From contig NC_085866.1 in assembly GCF_034702125.1 (NCBI RefSeq), positions 9,477,966 through 9,541,965 of the forward strand: DNA of 64,000 bases, written 5' to 3'. Position 1 is the first letter of the stretch. Each line of letters opens with the position of its first letter. Below the pieces are notes generated by a model. That model was not told the DNA's origin. It saw only the letters and a program-made list of their open reading frames with translations, and made no database searches. This DNA comes from Engraulis encrasicolus. Its lineage: Eukaryota; Chordata; Actinopteri; Clupeiformes; Engraulidae. Shown piece after piece: positions 20,463 through 32,500 of this stretch. The translations under genes were made by a program, and so were the position numbers.

Positions 20463-22788
20463 ATGTCGGGACCCCTCAACGGGTTGTTTGAATTTAATAA
20501 ACTACCCGACGGTAATGTCGATAAGACAACGGTTAAGTGCTCTCTGTGCAAACAAGAGTTTCAATATCACCGGAGTACGTCTAGTTTAAAGTACCACATT
20601 CAGGCCAAGCATCCACTGACGACAACTGCTAGCAAAGAGCAGCCACAGCTTCGCCAGACAACCCTGTGGCCAAGTCAAAGATGCGATGAATCGACAAAGT
20701 GGACTGCAGACCTCTTAGCATCGTCGAGGATGTTGGTCTAAGGGAGGTGCTGAAAATAGCCTTCTCAGACTCCTACACTGTGCCATCGAGGGGGACCATT
20801 ACGAAGCGTATTGGGGAGATATACGACACGGAGAAAGCAGCGAAGATGGCCCTGCTGCAAAATGCCAACAAGGTGGCTCTGACCGGTGATTACTGGTCGT
20901 CGGTGAATAACCAGGCCTACCTTGGAGTTACTGCGCACCACATCGACGCTGACTGGAAGCTTCAGTCATTTGCGCTGACAGTTCAGCACACTGATGAAAG
21001 GCACTTCGCCGAAACGTGTGCCCAGCATTTCACCGAAGTGGCTGAGCAGTGGGGTGTTGCGGAGAAGGTGTCTACAATCGGTACAGATAGTGCCAGAAAC
21101 ATGGTAGCAGCAGCTAGGATCCTGCCCTACACGCATATGCCCTGTATCGCCCACAGTGTGCAGAGGTCGATAACAATAGCCATCCGTGACAGCGGCATAG
21201 AGAACATCTTGGGGTAATGACGCAAAATTGTTGGGCATTTTAAACACAGCCCAGCTAATGCAGCTGAACTGCAACGCCAGCAAGTTGAGGATGGGCAGAA
21301 ACAGGAGCCCCTCATACAAGACGTTTCCACTCGGTGGAATTCAACGCTTGCCATGATCAGCCGTCTCCTCCGGAACAAGGATGCTGTCAGAGCAACACTT
21401 GACCTCCATCGGCAGCAAAGAAGCACACCGGCCATGGTGACGAATGGTGAGCTGGAGAAGATGGAAAAGCTTGAAGCCCTTCTCGAGCCTTGCAGGTAAG
21501 CCACTTCGAGATTCATTTTATTAATGCATGAAAAATGTAAAATGATCAGTTATTTTTGTTTTGACTACTTACTTGTCATGGTGTAGTATGCAACTCCACT
21601 TTTGATATGGTCATCCTCTTTTTTTTTGTGGACGCATGGATGGCATGGTGCTATATTGCCGGTGATAGCATTGGCCTTCATAATTGAGATAGATTTCTTA
21701 ACTAGTTGCCTAGCCTAGATATTGGTTTTTGAAAAATGGCCAAATTGGAATGAAACGTGCTCAAAACGGACAACACATGTTGCACATTGTTGGGATTTGA
21801 GAACGGGGATTCTCTCTCTCCTCCCTGTGTGCGTACATGCACGCTTGCACTCTTTCTCCTTGCCGAGAGCACACTTCTTTGCGCGATTCAAGCCGTCACT
21901 TTGGGCAGAGGAACGGAGATGCGTGTATTTAATTCAGGCCTATGTGTTGTCAGATCCTGTGTTTTAGTATGTATTTTGTGGTGTGAGGCAACAAATTAAT
22001 TTCTTGCAGTTGAATATTTAATTGCTTTGGATCTTATGTGCTGGAATAATTGAATTGAATTCGGTCATATGTAACTGGCTATTATTAATCAATTGTACTT
22101 TTTTTTTTTTTTTCGTTTCAGGTATGTGACTGAGCTTCTGGGAGGAGAGCAGTACATCTCTTGCTCTGTGGTCCTGCCTGCACTCTGCCATTTGTTCCGG
22201 AAGATGGAGGGATGTGATGACGATCCGGGGTATGTGGTCCGGTTTAAGGCAGCCTTCACATGTGACCTGATGAAGCGCAAAGAAAATACTGATATCAAAT
22301 GGTTGAGCATGGCATCGGCTCTTGATCCCAGATTCAAGGATCTCAAATGCCTCCCCAGATCAGACAGAGAGGAAGTCTGGAAGGCACTTACTGAAGAGAG
22401 TGCCCAGCAGCCAGAGGCTTGCAGAGAAATCGCCCCTGAACCGCCTGCAAAGAAAATGAATCTCCTGTTGGCAGTAGATTCAGATGAAGAAGAGGACCCA
22501 GCATATGACATGGCCGTGGACCGGTACAGAGCAGAACAGAGCATCTCATTGGAGGACTGTCCCTTGCGGTGGTGGTCTCTACACGCTCCGGCATATCCAA
22601 GTCTGGCACCTCTCGTGATCAAATATCTCGCCACACCTGCAACCACAGTGCCATGCGAGAGACTGTTCTCTCTCTCTGGGCACATCTTGCAAAAGAAGAG
22701 AGCAGCTCTCTCCACTGATAATGTTAACAGACTGGTCTGCATTAGCAACTGGCTTAATGAAAAAAAATACCCCCCCCCCTCCCAAAAA
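20463..22788 (+). pseudogene. hAT transposase with BED finger (ZBED-like), disabled
   Basis: Exon 1 (20463-21495) has a BED zinc finger near residues 20-45 (VKCSLCKQEF...LKYHIQAKH). After a small deletion/frameshift near 20690-20700 it continues with RPLSIVEDVGLREV, VALTGDYWSS (first catalytic D), STIGTDSARNM (second D) and IVGHFKHSPAN, then DVSTRWNSTL. Two adjacent stops (TAATGA) interrupt the frame at 21217-21222. A 626-bp intron (GTAAGC at 21496, TTTCAG ending 22121) joins LEPC-R to YVTELLGGEQ. Exon 2 has ALDPRFKDL, an acidic stretch (DSDEEED) and the dimerisation block ATTVPCERLFSLSGHILQKK, which holds the conserved glutamate. The C-terminus runs into poly-C/poly-A and the CA repeat, so the true stop is lost. 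Normal family length is about 600-700 residues. It would bind the element's ends and catalyse cut-and-paste; this copy cannot. Confidence 0.85.
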
Positions 22789-22910
22789 AAAAAGATGGGC
22801 AACTTCACTGTTGAGCAGTTCCAATCTTGCATTTTTTCTACTAAGCTTTTTGTTTGTGCGCAGGTTTTTAAAATGTTCAGCACTACCAGATCCTCTTGTA
22901 CACACATACA

Positions 22911-22911
<1 letters not shown>

Positions 22912-22968
<57 letters not shown>

Positions 22969-23028
22969 CACACGGACACACACACGGACACACACACACA
23001 CACACGGACATACACACACACTCACACT
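22912..23028. repeat. (CA)n microsatellite with GGACA variants
   Basis: CA run interrupted by CACGGACA units near its right side, inside the hAT element. Confidence 0.95.
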
Positions 23029-23085
23029 CACTCTGTGGGATAGTGGAACTGAGATGCCGGGGAGGAGTGAGAGGTAAGAGGTAGT

Positions 23086-23244
23086 GGGGTATACTACAAA
23101 GCTGGTTTAGTGTTAAGCTAACCTTAAGGTAGAGGTAAATCATCTAATAGAGGAGCATGAGGACTCCAGGCTCCTCTATTAGATGATTTATGTCTACCTC
23201 AGGGTTATCTTCTTAACACTAAACCAGCTTTGTGGAATACCCCA
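23086..23244. mobile_element. Hairpin MITE nested in the hAT element
   Basis: Arms GGGGTATACTACAAAGCTGG...AATCATCTAATAGAGGAGC and GCTCCTCTATTAGATGATTT...CCAGCTTTGTGGAATACCCC are inverted repeats of about 70 bp with a short loop. It is younger than the hAT element it sits in. The flanking TSD is not clear. Confidence 0.65.
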
Positions 23245-23780
23245 GAGATGCCAGTTTGTGAAGTGAGTATGGCTTGCCTGTAAGTGTGTGATGTGATTGT
23301 GTATATCCAGGTTCTGAGTCAGTCCCAGCACCTTACACGCTCCCCATTTAAAAATTGGGGAAACTGTGTGGGGCAGTTCTGAAAAATGTAAAACATTGTT
23401 ACAGCTTTGCAATTATTTGACAGTTATGTGTCAGTTATTGGCAACTACTTGACTAAACTCTTATCCTTATAGGTGAAGAATTACTTTTATGTATGATTTT
23501 TTTTTAATTAACATTAATGTTTAAGATGCTATTGAGTTCTAAGAACTAAGAAGTTTTGGAAAAAAATAAATGAATGGCCTGAAAGGCTAAACAAATCAGT
23601 CTTTGTCTCGATCCTTGTTTTATGCCAAAGAAGACATAGTGATCAGAAATACTGTGCATTAATGGTTTCAACTATCTTGAATTGCAAACTAACCATTTAA
23701 AAAATGTAAAATAAATAACGATTAATCGCGATTAACTTCCATATTTTTATGAGATTAATCGCGATCAAAAAAATTAATGT

Positions 23781-24189
23781 GTGTCTGTGGCGTGAACACG
23801 TTGGCCGGTTCGCGATTACGTGCGGGAACGGGCTCCAACGTGGTTCTCAGTCGGCCTGAACGCGCTAATAGTGTTGAGTTGTGGTATAATTGCTGCATTG
23901 TGGTATAGGGAAATGCTTGGAGTGGGTTGCAGTGTCTATGTATAGTGCACTGTGGCTGCAGAGCTTTGATGGAGAGTGAAAGCTTTGGCAGTGTTGGTTT
24001 TAGAAATGAGGTGGAGGGAATAGGTGTAGGTATGTGATAATAAACGCGGTAGAGACACTGTAGACAACAGGTGTCGTGTTTCTTTCATGTGGGTACGGGG
24101 TGGGACAGGTGTTAAACAGACACGCTTTGGAGATGGCACGTTTCATGTCTAATGCATGCTAAGATTCTCTTTCTCTTTCTCTCCCTGAC

Positions 24190-24192
<3 letters not shown>
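23781..24192. other. No supported feature
   Basis: Unique-looking sequence between the hAT element and a CT run. Confidence 0.4.

Positions 24193-24250
<58 letters not shown>
24193..24250. repeat. (CT)n microsatellite
   Basis: Nearly pure CT run of about 58 bp. Confidence 0.95.
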
Positions 24251-24256
<6 letters not shown>

Positions 24257-24471
24257 AGCAAACACCAAGGACAATAAAGAAACAAAACATGCTTGTGATC
24301 CGCCCCCATCCTCAGCTGCATCTGTTCCTGTTGCTTTCTTTTGCTTTTATAGCCGACTGTCTCTGCCTATTGCATATCACATCTCGGCCCATTCTTCTCC
24401 CACCCCCCTCTGTCTTCGCATCTCAGAATGTTAACGGTTTTACGGTCCCCTATTTCTAGTACAACTACCGT

Positions 24472-24669
24472 CAGGGTTGCCAGATGAGGCTGATGATTTC
24501 CAGCCCAAAACATGCTAAAAACCCGCCTAGAAGCACAAGATCCCGCCCAATTCTATTGATTTCTATGGCAGAAATTGGGCGGGTTTTTCTGCTCAATGCC
24601 ATTTTTACCCGCACACGGCCATCCTAAGCAGCCCAATTGGGCGGGAAACAGCCCAATCTGGCAACACTG
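24472..24669 (-). mobile_element. hAT-type MITE (family D), copy 3
   Basis: Ends CAGGGTTGCCAGATGAGG and CCAATCTGGCAACACTG. The perfect 8-bp TSD ACTACCGT lies at 24464-24471 and 24670-24677. Orientation is reversed relative to the copy at 47281. Confidence 0.92.
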
Positions 24670-24952
24670 ACTACCGTAGCGCACACACGTTTATATACAC
24701 AGACACACACACACTCCGACATGTTTACAATGTGTTTTCCTCCTTCCTTCATGTGTGTGCAACACATCCTGTATCGCCCCTCACTTTTACAAGTCTCTCT
24801 TTTGCTCATACATTTACACAAACATCTCCCCCCATAAACACGGAAACACACAAAAACAGTTTTTTTACAGTCACTCACAAACACACCACACTCTGGAGGT
24901 TTTATCTGCATGGAGGAAAGCATAATGTTTATGCCATGTCTAAAACATGTGC

Positions 24953-24955
<3 letters not shown>

Positions 24956-24992
<37 letters not shown>
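24956..24992. repeat. (GT)n microsatellite
   Basis: Pure GT run. Confidence 0.93.
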
Positions 24993-25530
24993 TGTTTTCT
25001 CTGAGGATTCAATCAAACAGTGTGCATGTCTACAGTATGTGTGCATGCTTGCACGTCTGCATGTGTGCGTAGGTATGGTAGGTGCATGTGTGATTCGTTC
25101 CCATCAGGGGCAGTGGTGCTCTGATCATTTCTCTGGTGAGGGATTGATATTTGCAGGAAGGCAGCACTGCTCTGGGAACAGCTACCAAGGCATCTGCAGT
25201 CAAGGCAGAGCTGACGAGACCCACTGGGATACGCAACACACAAATCTCATGTCGACTTCTGTACTCATGGGTCTACAGATACACTACCTTCACCAGTGAT
25301 GGATTGATACATTTACACATATATGGCTGGCAAAAAAAACACTTTTCAACATCTCTTTTTTTCCTGTTTTTTTGTGAGTTTTAGACCAACTCTGCCTCAT
25401 GAAACTACCTCAAGTTAAAATCACATTCAATTCAAAACCCATGTCACACCAGGCTTGTGGGGTCAAGGCAGTCCCACTGTGGATTACAACAATCAGATCT
25501 CGAGAACCTCTCCTTCACGTTGATTGGCTG
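24993..25530. other. No supported feature
   Basis: Unique-looking sequence. The short frames show no recognisable domains. Confidence 0.4.
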
Positions 25531-25691
25531 CAGGGCCGCTGACAGCTTTTGCTTTTGGGCCCAGGACAAAGCCATCTGAAAGGGCCCCCTACTCAATACC
25601 TATAGAATGTAATGGGGACCCAATTCTGGGCCCTCCGTCTCCCTGGGCCATGGACAACATACCAGTTTGTCCCCCCCTGTCGACGGACCTG
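25531..25691 (+). mobile_element. Short hAT-type MITE (family H), copy 1
   Basis: Begins CAGGGCCGCTGACAGCTTTT and ends GTCGACGGACCTG, giving a TIR of CAGGNCCG type. Flanks ATTGGCTG (25523-25530) and ATTGGCTC (25692-25699) match at 7 of 8. The second copy is at 50076-50232. Confidence 0.78.
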
Positions 25692-26326
25692 ATTGGCTCA
25701 CATGTCTGCACGTACAACACAGGTCCAGCAGATGGATATACACAGTAAAATAATCATCCCTATTTAATTATTTTTAAAATATATTTTTGTATTTGTGCTG
25801 TTTTGGTTGGGATTCTTAGACACTAATGAGTCAGAACTTGGATTCAAATCCAATTCCAAGAAGCCCTACCAAAGGTTTTATCATTAAAGGCAGTTCCACT
25901 GGGAGCCACAACACTGAGATGTCTGATCACCTTCTCATGGGGGATAAGGACAGTCTTGGCAGAGCCACTCAATCAAACATGTGAACAGATACAGGTAGCA
26001 CAGATGGAGCGATGAAAAACAAAATCTTCTTAATAAGACCAGGGGTGCGTTTCTAAAAAGTGTAGTTGTTAGTCAGTTAGCAACTTGGGTAGTTGACGAT
26101 GGTGAATTGCATTGAAAACAACAAAGTAGCTAACAGAGTTAGCAAATATGGTTTTGAGAAATGCAACCCAGAACTGGTTATCTAGCATGCAAGGCATTTC
26201 CCAATGCGTTGATGGTCCTCGGGGTCTGATACTGTTGAGTTGTTTGTACCTAATGTCTTAGAGACTGGCCTACAAATGAGAGTGGGCCGTGGGAATACTG
26301 TATGTTCAGGCCCTGTTTGTCCCCTG
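25692..26326. other. No supported feature
   Basis: AT-rich sequence with no coding or repeat evidence. Confidence 0.4.
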
Positions 26327-26545
26327 CAGTGTTGCCAGATGTTTCTGATTAAATCCTGCCCAAAAGTTTCTCAAAAACCGCCAAAATGCGCTAAATTCCA
26401 CCCAAATATAACAAATTACATTGACTTATATGGGCCCAAAACTGCTGAAAAAAACGCCAAATGGCCAATTTTTCCCGTTTTTACCCGCAGACGCTCATCC
26501 CAAGTAGCCCAATTGGGCGGGCGCCCGCCCAATCTGGCAACACTG
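26327..26545 (-). mobile_element. hAT-type MITE (family D), copy 4
   Basis: Begins CAGTGTTGCCAGATGTTTCT and ends CCCAATCTGGCAACACTG. Flanks GTCCCCTG and GTCCTGGT are only partly alike. Confidence 0.82.
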
Positions 26546-26756
26546 GTCCTGGTCCGGCACAGCTCTTTTTCACAGTCTGTTGATCTGTGAGGTTCTAGAC
26601 ACGGGTCTGTTTCATATAATCGGGTATGTGAATTCTAAAAGCCCTAATCCAAGCCTTCTTATACAGTGTATCTACAACCTTAGTCACACACAAAGCAGAA
26701 GACTCACACAGTCATATATTGTCACAAATACACTCACACACCTAGTGGTTCACACC

Positions 26757-26760
<4 letters not shown>

Positions 26761-26798
<38 letters not shown>
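26761..26798. repeat. (CA)n microsatellite
   Basis: Pure CA run. Confidence 0.93.
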
Positions 26799-26978
26799 AT
26801 AAAAGGCACTTACTGAAAAAAAAAATGATGCACACAGAGCAGACGCACACTTTCCTTATGAAACTCACTAAAAACACACATAGTCCAGCGGATGGGTGAT
26901 TTGATCGTGCACTTTTGAGTAAAAGCATGAAAATCGGTACACATATCCTTCTTGATATGCTGATTAATGTTAGCGTTC

Positions 26979-27045
26979 AAGAATCAAGAATCAAGAATCA
27001 AGAGCTTTTTATTGTCATTGACAAATAAATTTGACAACGAAATTG
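26979..27045. repeat. Short insert: (AAGAATC)n plus LINE/SINE-like tail
   Basis: AAGAATC repeated about four times, then GAGCTTTTTATTGTCATTGA and GACAACGAAATTGCGATTG, resembling 3' tails of fish retroposons. It lengthens the first unit of the left array, which explains that unit's 222-bp spacing. Confidence 0.5.
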
Positions 27046-27989
27046 CGATTGTTGGAGGCGTCGCGAAAAATTATTCGTTTTCAAGATGGCCGCCAAATCT
27101 AATATGGCCAACTCATATTAATGAAGCTATCTGACACTTTGTAATAAAAGCATGAAAATTGGTACACATATCCTTCTTGATATGCTGATTAACATTAGCA
27201 TTGGAGGCATCATGAAAAATTAATCGTTTTCAAGATGGCCGCCAAAACCAATATGGTCAATTCGTATTTATGAATCTACCTATCTACCTAACACTTGGTA
27301 GTAAAGGCATGAAAATCGGTACACATATCCTTCTTGATATGCTGATTAAGTTTAGCGTTGGAGGCGTTGCGCAAAATTCATCGTTTTCAAGATGGCCGCC
27401 AAATCCAATAAGACCGACCCATATTAATGAATCTACCTGAGACTTGTTAGTAAAAGCATGAAAATTGGTCCACATATCCTTCTTGATATGCTGATTAACA
27501 TTAGCATTGGAGGAGTCACAAAAAAATAATCGCTTTCAAGATGGCCGCCAAATCCAATATGACCAACCCATATTAATGAATCTACCTGACACTTGGTGGT
27601 AAAAGCATGAAAATCGGTACACATGTCCTTGATATGCTGATTAATATTAGCATTGGAGGCGTCGCGGGGAAAAAAACATTGTTTTCAAGATGGCCGCCAA
27701 ATCAAATATGGCCAGCCCATATTAACTACCTGGTAATTTGTGGTAAAAGCATGACAATTGGTACACATAGTTACTTCTTTACATTAGATGCATACATTAG
27801 CCATGAACAAACATCAAATATGACTGACCCATAATACAATACATTGCAATGTGTATTTATGTAGCACAGTATCACAACTATGAAGTTTACTCAAAGCACT
27901 TTGAAGAAAGACATACACGCATACATACACATTCACACACCAGCTGTGCACAGTGGGCAGACTGCCGTACGGCACCGGTTGTCACGCGA

Positions 27990-27990
<1 letters not shown>

Positions 27991-28081
<91 letters not shown>

Positions 28082-28113
28082 CACGCACACACACACACGC
28101 ACACACACGCACA
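27991..28113. repeat. (CA)n/(CGCA)n microsatellite
   Basis: CA run with a central ACGC block and scattered CGCA variants. Confidence 0.95.
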
Positions 28114-30280
28114 TGCCAAATCTTCACATCATTATCATGGTCTAGAAATGAATCCTATACTGTACATGTAAACTTTTCACTCAAGTTATATTTTACATAC
28201 CCTGAGTTGACTTTTTGATGGCCATCATGTTCCAACTGTGCCATTCACCATTTATTCAAAGTTTATGTCAATCTTTTAATTAGGCATTATTGGCAGTTTG
28301 ATTGATGTTGGCCATAGTATATACCATAGCCTGTGAAATCCTACTACTTTACACAATTGTTCTGATCTGAAATGTAGCATGGATTCCATCCCTCAGTGAG
28401 GGTACCAGATCTTGGGGTGCAATCAGGAGAATGAGTAGGGGTGTAAAGGTGATGGCTGCAGTTTGTTTGAATAGATACAACTAACATGATTGGATATGGG
28501 CTACACATATGCCAAATACCACATTCTCAACGACCTATAAACTGCCATGGGCAATCGTAAATCACAACTTTACTATGAGAAATTGTATAACCACCAGATT
28601 ATCTCACTTGTGAGATCAACTTGTGTTAACCAGGCAAGATATACCATACAACTTGCATTGGGTGCTGGATTGCAGTTTGTTTGAAAACCTTGTGCAGCTA
28701 GAAGTAGTCATCAACTATTAGTTTCTTTGAAGTAAGCAATCATAACAATGTCCATGAATTAACAAATCAAGTGAACTTTCTGTCTAGCAATCTTGAAATC
28801 CTGGCCCTTTTGGAATTTGTACATGGCCTAAGCAGTTATTACTAAGCTCTAGAGGTGCTGTACATCCCACAAGCCCCTCAAAAGCCTTGGATTTGTACAT
28901 AACGCTACTGCCGTATTACCTATTTGAGGCCTCAAGAATGCAATCAGTGTACCTATTGAAGAGTATTAGCACAGAACATTTCATACATATCTGTCCATCT
29001 GCACACAACCTATAATGCAAACAAAGTCAGCAATCTTCAAAGTGTAAGGCTTTAACACTTTATCAGTTCATGTACCTATTATAGAGTGGTAGAACACAAG
29101 AGGTGGTGCAAACTCTTGCACCTATTCTAAAGTTATCACATTACAGAAAATAATCTATTGTGGTGGTGGCAGACACAGTTTGGGCAAAACCATAACATAT
29201 GCAGTAGAGTAGAGTAGAGTATCGTTTATGCATCACTTCATTTGATAACATGCCAATAATGTTTAATCATTGTCAATGGTATTTTGTGAGTGTTAATTAT
29301 ATGCAATGCCAAAATATTTTTGTAGAAAAATATGTAATTTCTTATAAACACTATCTTAGTTGGCCATTTTGAAAATGTGTTTTTTCCCACAATGCCTCAA
29401 TTTCTAATATTAATAAGCACATCAAGAAGTAAATGTGGACCAGTTTCCATGGTTTTACTAAAAGTGCCTGAAGGATTTATTAAAATGTGTTTGCCATATT
29501 TGATTTGTCAGCCATCTTGAAATGTAAACTTTTTTGCAAAGTATCGAGTTCTTTTATCAATCAAAATATAAAAAAGTAACTGTGCACAAATTTCCATGCC
29601 TTTACTACAAACTGTCAGGTAGCTTCATTAATATGGGTTGGCCACAATGGATGTGGCGGCCATCTTGAAAATACAGCATTTTTAGCAATGCCTCCAATGG
29701 TAATATTTATCAGCATATCAAGAATGATATGTGTACCGATTTTCATGCTTTTATTACCAGGTGTCAAGAAGATTCATTAATATGGGTAGGCCATATTGGA
29801 TTTGGCAGCCATATTGAAAATGCAAAATTCTTCGCACCGCCTCCAATGCTAATATTAATCAGTATATCAAGAAGGATATATGTACCAATTTCCATGCTTT
29901 TAATACCAAGTGTCAGGTAGATTCATTAATATGGGTCGGCCATACTGGATTTGGCGGCCATCTTGAAAACAACGCATTTTTCGCTACATCTCCAATGCTA
30001 ATATTAATCAGCATATCAAGAAGGATATGTGTACCGATTTTCATGCTTTCACTACCAAATATCAGGTAGATTCATTAATATGGGTTGGCCATATTGGATT
30101 TGGCGGCCATCTTGAAAACGATGCATTTTTCGCGACGCCTCCAACGCTAATATTAATCAGCATATCAAGAAGGACATGTGCACCGATTTTCATGCTTTTA
30201 CTCAAAAGTGCACGATAAGGCCCTTTTGTGTGTCCCATCCGCCGAACTAACACAACCACGGAGACACAATGCTAATCACC

Positions 30281-30283
30281 ACT

Positions 30284-30321
<38 letters not shown>
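30281..30321. repeat. (GT)n(GA)n microsatellite
   Basis: GT run passing into GA, just outside the foldback-like element. Confidence 0.9.
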
Positions 30322-30322
<1 letters not shown>

Positions 30323-30446
30323 TTTAATAAATGGCACTGCTGCAGTTGCCATGGCTATGGGAGACGGGGCAGGAACAACAAAATCAGCCACAGCTTGGAA
30401 AGAACAAGTACGCGCGCACACACACACAAGCACGTGTGCGCACACA

Positions 30447-30448
<2 letters not shown>

Positions 30449-30514
<66 letters not shown>
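30449..30514. repeat. (CT)n microsatellite
   Basis: Pure CT run of about 66 bp. Confidence 0.95.
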
Positions 30515-30515
<1 letters not shown>

Positions 30516-30816
30516 ATGCAGAGGCTCACTGATGAAAACTACAGTGCACTGGTCAGAGACACAGAATGCTGGAGAGGACACACACACACACAAACTATGT
30601 ACAAACGACCACAAACAATTTCACTCATGCAGCAACACACAAACATGCAGACTCCTCCATCCAAGGTTGATTGTTGTTGTTTTTTTCTTTGCCTTTCAAG
30701 ACAAAATGCAGTTCCAGGGACAGCTACATCTGGATGTTCCTTTTAGTATTTAGGAAAACACACCTCCTTACCCCACAGCCATGGCCACAACAGATGAACA
30801 AATGAGTGTGTATACA

Positions 30817-30901
30817 CATACACACACACACACACACGCAGATTCATAGCCTGCACACACACACACAGATTCATAGCCTGCACACACACACACACACACA
30901 C
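30817..30901. repeat. CA repeat with duplicated GATTCATAGCCTGCACAC unit
   Basis: The unit CAGATTCATAGCCTGCACAC occurs twice in tandem within CA runs. Confidence 0.8.
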
Positions 30902-31017
30902 CAAAGCCCAATGTATGTTCAGGACGTGAAGCCTCTTCGCATATCCAACCTATCTACGTAGCACCATGCCCCTTGTGGTCTGCGTGCGTCAGTGCGCACC
31001 TCAACATTTTTCTACCT

Positions 31018-31266
31018 CAGTGTTTCTCAAACCTTTTCAGACCGAGTACCACTTGGTCCCATCCAAAATGCTCATGGACCACCCGTCAACTGAATTGACA
31101 GTTGACGGGTGCCAATTTCACAGCTAATTCAGGTTTGTAATTAGTTTACAAATATAGCCTACTGCTACAGGTAGCTTGTCTTGGAAAAGTAGAATTCCTC
31201 TTGCGGACCACCTGAGCTCTGTTGCGGACCACCAGTGGTTCCCGGACCACACTTTGAGAATCACTG
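31018..31266 (+). mobile_element. hAT-type MITE, 249 bp
   Basis: Begins CAGTGTTTCTCAAACCTTTT and ends CACTTTGAGAATCACTG. Flanks TTCTACCT (31010-31017) and TTCTAGCT (31267-31274) match at 7 of 8. The interior has repeated GCGGACCACC words. Confidence 0.85.
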
Positions 31267-31425
31267 TTCTAGCTTCACGTCAAACCTACACAAATGGTCG
31301 CGGACAGAAAGGGGTTGTGATTGGTTGTCTCAGCTATTCCTCTGTTCTTGTACCAGTGGCAGCAGTTCGGGAGAGCAAAATTCAGATCAGTGTTCTGTTA
31401 AAGATGATGCTTTGTCTTTCTAGTG

Positions 31426-31683
31426 CAGTGTTTTTCAACATTGGGGCCGCGTGGAATTCAAATGGGGTCGCCTCAAATGTCTGCAAGTGTGTGAAGAAAG
31501 AATCAAATATTACAAATTAATATAACATAATTCAATATTCGATTTGAAACACTATCGGCAATAATACTGCATATACATCAAACCTAAAAATAAACCTAAA
31601 TACCTAAAACTATGGGGTCCCCAGAAATGTGTAATGTCAAAATAGAATCCCATTTTGGGAACATCAAAGGTTGGGAACCTCTG
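31426..31683 (+). mobile_element. hAT-type MITE, 258 bp, perfect TSD
   Basis: Begins CAGTGTTTTTCAACATTGGG and ends CAAAGGTTGGGAACCTCTG. Perfect TSD TTCTAGTG at 31418-31425 and 31684-31691. Confidence 0.9.
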
Positions 31684-31772
31684 TTCTAGTGTGTCTAAAT
31701 AAATGAAGCCACAATGACTGAATTGGAAAGCAACAAACGAGCAGTGCAACAGTTATACACTCATGGCACAAG

Positions 31773-32078
31773 GAGTGCATTACAATATGCGACCTTGCCT
31801 CCTCCACTTGTGCTTGTCTCCTCGTACCAGGAAGTAATATGTCATGATGACATCACTGACCACAGCATTATATTTCAATATCTTGCAAAAGCACAATAGT
31901 AAAGCCTTCTTCTCATTTGCAATTGGGATGGTGAATGAAAAACAATCCAAAAGTTGTTGTGGCTAGGCTGACAGCTGGGAAACTTAACCGGTTTCTCCAC
32001 GGAGGAGGGCCCAGGAGGTGGGGCGAGGAGACTAGCACAAGTGGAGGAGGCAAGGTTGCTCTCAATGTCTGCAGTTCG
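31773..32078 (+). mobile_element. MITE family E, copy 2
   Basis: Begins GAGTGCATTACAATATGCGA. The interior matches the copies at 6992 and 46037, including ATGTCATGATGACATCACTG. The right terminal repeat is diverged after GCAAGGTTGC. Confidence 0.8.
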
Positions 32079-32124
32079 CCTAGTTCCTCCCTCCTTCACC
32101 ACAGCCATGGCCACAAATGAGAGC

Positions 32125-32126
32125 GT

Positions 32127-32164
<38 letters not shown>

Positions 32165-32500
32165 GAGTGGTCTCAGGGGCCCATTCAGGCTGCTCCATCT
32201 GCATAAGCCCCCCAGAGAGCTCTCGTCCCCACACTCCTGCCAAGCCTTTACAGGCCTCCAGTGCCACTGCATTGATTCTCAAGTGTGGGTGTGTGTGTGC
32301 TTGCCTGTGTGTGTGTGTGTGTGTCCGCATGCGTACTTATGTAGCCTATATACTGTACTGTGTGTGTGTCCACGTGCACACACGTGTGTGTGTGTGCGTG
32401 CACGATTCTCAAGTGTGAGTGTGTGTGCCCACGTGCACGATTCTCAAGTGTGTGTGTGTGTGTGTGTCTGTGCGCACACGTTTGTGTGTGTGAGACACTG
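32125..32500. repeat. CA run and degenerate GT region with a repeated ATTCTCAAGTGTG unit
   Basis: Pure CA at 32127-32161. Further right, the word ATTCTCAAGTGTG recurs three times (near 32274, 32404 and 32440) within GT-rich sequence. Confidence 0.8.

Larger units (their letters stand above)
20168..23780 (+). mobile_element. BED-hAT DNA transposon, degenerate
   Basis: The left end reads GGGCTGTCAATATTAACGCG followed by TTAATCGCGATTAG. The right side carries ATTAATCGCGATTAAC and GAGATTAATCGCGATC at 23715-23767, but the expected terminal TTGACAGCCC is absent, so the right end is eroded. It encloses the transposase relic, a long CA run and a hairpin MITE. No TSD can be read. Confidence 0.7.
26882..30248. 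mobile_element. Foldback-like element with mirror arrays of a ~149-bp unit
   Basis: Outer ends AGTCCAGCGGATGGG (left) and CCCATCCGCCGAACT (right) are inverted. Each side holds about five to six tandem copies of a unit near 149 bp containing AAAGCATGAAAATCGGTACA, ATATGCTGATTAA and TTTTCAAGATGGCCGCCAAA. Left units start near 26921, 27145, 27303, 27451, 27600 and 27742. The right array (about 29430-30210) is in the opposite orientation. The middle (28.2-29.3 kb) encodes no protein; part of it recurs inverted at 47990-48400. Flanks AACACACAT and AACACAACC share six bases, a possible decayed TSD. Superfamily unknown. Confidence 0.7.

Noticed and set aside
26873..30257. A 9-bp TSD (AACACACAT / AACACAACC) for the foldback-like element
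   Set aside because: Only six positions agree and the left side lies in CA-rich sequence, so chance similarity is likely.
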